A stretch of DNA of 64,000 nt from Candidatus Methanoperedens nitratireducens (lineage in GTDB: Archaea; Halobacteriota; Methanosarcinia; Methanosarcinales; Methanoperedenaceae). The translations under genes and the position numbers were made by a program. The notes under the pieces are model-generated. The model saw only the letters and a list, made by a program, of their open reading frames with translations, made no database searches and had not been told where the DNA came from. Positions 63,869 through 64,000 of the stretch are shown one piece after another. Each line of letters starts with the position of its first letter. The stretch's first letter is position 1. Location: positions 21,626 through 85,625 of the forward strand of contig DYGR01000006.1 in the NCBI GenBank assembly GCA_020724545.1, read 5' to 3'.

Positions 63869-64000
63869 CTAATTATGATATAGCCTTTTTAGTTTAACTC
63901 TTGCATCTTTTGTAGTAAAACGCCAATTTACCATAGCATGCTGTTCGTTACGTTTGTACTCGTAGTCATATCTTTGAGCTTGACCTGGTTTCATGGGTAG
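63869..64000 (-). pseudogene. C-terminal end of an IS630-family transposase (cut by window edge)
   Basis: Open frame from the window end to a TAG at 63869: the 44 codons include YDYEYKRN and AMVNWRFTTKDARVKLKRLY, the usual tail of IS630 transposases. The rest lies outside, so I cannot say whether the element is intact; the type given as pseudogene reflects only that it is partial here. AT-rich spacer with GGCTCACCACAC near 63858-63869 follows and may include the element end. Confidence 0.65.

Noticed and set aside
1..64000. rRNA, tRNA, replication origin, integrase with att sites
   Set aside because: None could be recognised by eye on either strand; tRNA-scan and covariance searches would be needed to be sure.

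Overview
The window reads as a chromosomal segment of a methane-metabolising archaeon of the Methanosarcinales type, most likely an anaerobic methanotroph (ANME-2-like) or a close relative. The clues are a thermosome, archaeal CoA genes (pantoate kinase and phosphopantothenate synthetase), archaeal-type signal peptidase I, a folate-type C1 operon as in Methanosarcina, a PGF-pre-PGF surface protein, and a dense set of secreted multiheme c-type cytochromes, some fused to S-layer-like domains. No rRNA, tRNA, mcr gene or CRISPR array was found, so the placement is an inference.

Region 1 (1-12.8 kb, all minus strand) holds two paralogous copies of one five-gene cassette. Each copy has, in order of transcription, a lipoprotein, a low-complexity acidic secreted protein, a small secreted protein made of two glutamine-rich beta-type repeats, a secreted protein of about 310-330 aa, and a very large wall- or membrane-anchored protein with a PGF-pre-PGF domain. 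A recurring G-[DN]-[VI]-x-Q motif is found in three of the five protein types. This looks like an undescribed cell-surface fibre or matrix system and is the most interesting part of the window.

Region 2 (13-18.5 kb) has an FAD amine-oxidase-like enzyme, a P-loop ATPase, the thermosome and a dolichol-phosphate-mannose-type glycosyltransferase. Region 3 (18.5-30.3 kb) is an extracellular electron-transfer locus: a 12-heme surface protein, two paralogous tetrahemes that share an unusual CX4CH site, a 5-heme surface fusion, a small atypical 3-heme protein, a 6-heme protein and an embedded signal peptidase. Altogether I count 34 heme sites, including 4 non-canonical ones.

Region 4 (30.3-50.3 kb) is mostly ordinary chromosome: HhH-GPD glycosylase, lipoate ligase-like protein, LarC, an ABC transporter with a DtxR regulator, a K+-independent membrane pyrophosphatase, an unknown cysteine-rich protein next to HypA, a GerW/DUF2953 pair, MgtE, the folP-metV-metF-thiC operon and an FKBP isomerase.

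Region 5 (50.3-60.6 kb) is accessory DNA: scrambled type I restriction genes, an IS1634 remnant, an SDR enzyme, the 5' part of a group II intron, an AbrB protein, a GC-rich patch, a four-subunit [NiFe] (sulf)hydrogenase operon, and then the 3' part of a group II intron. Region 6 (60.6-64 kb) returns to core genes (pantoate kinase, phosphopantothenate synthetase, TrkH) and ends in the tail of an IS630-type transposase.
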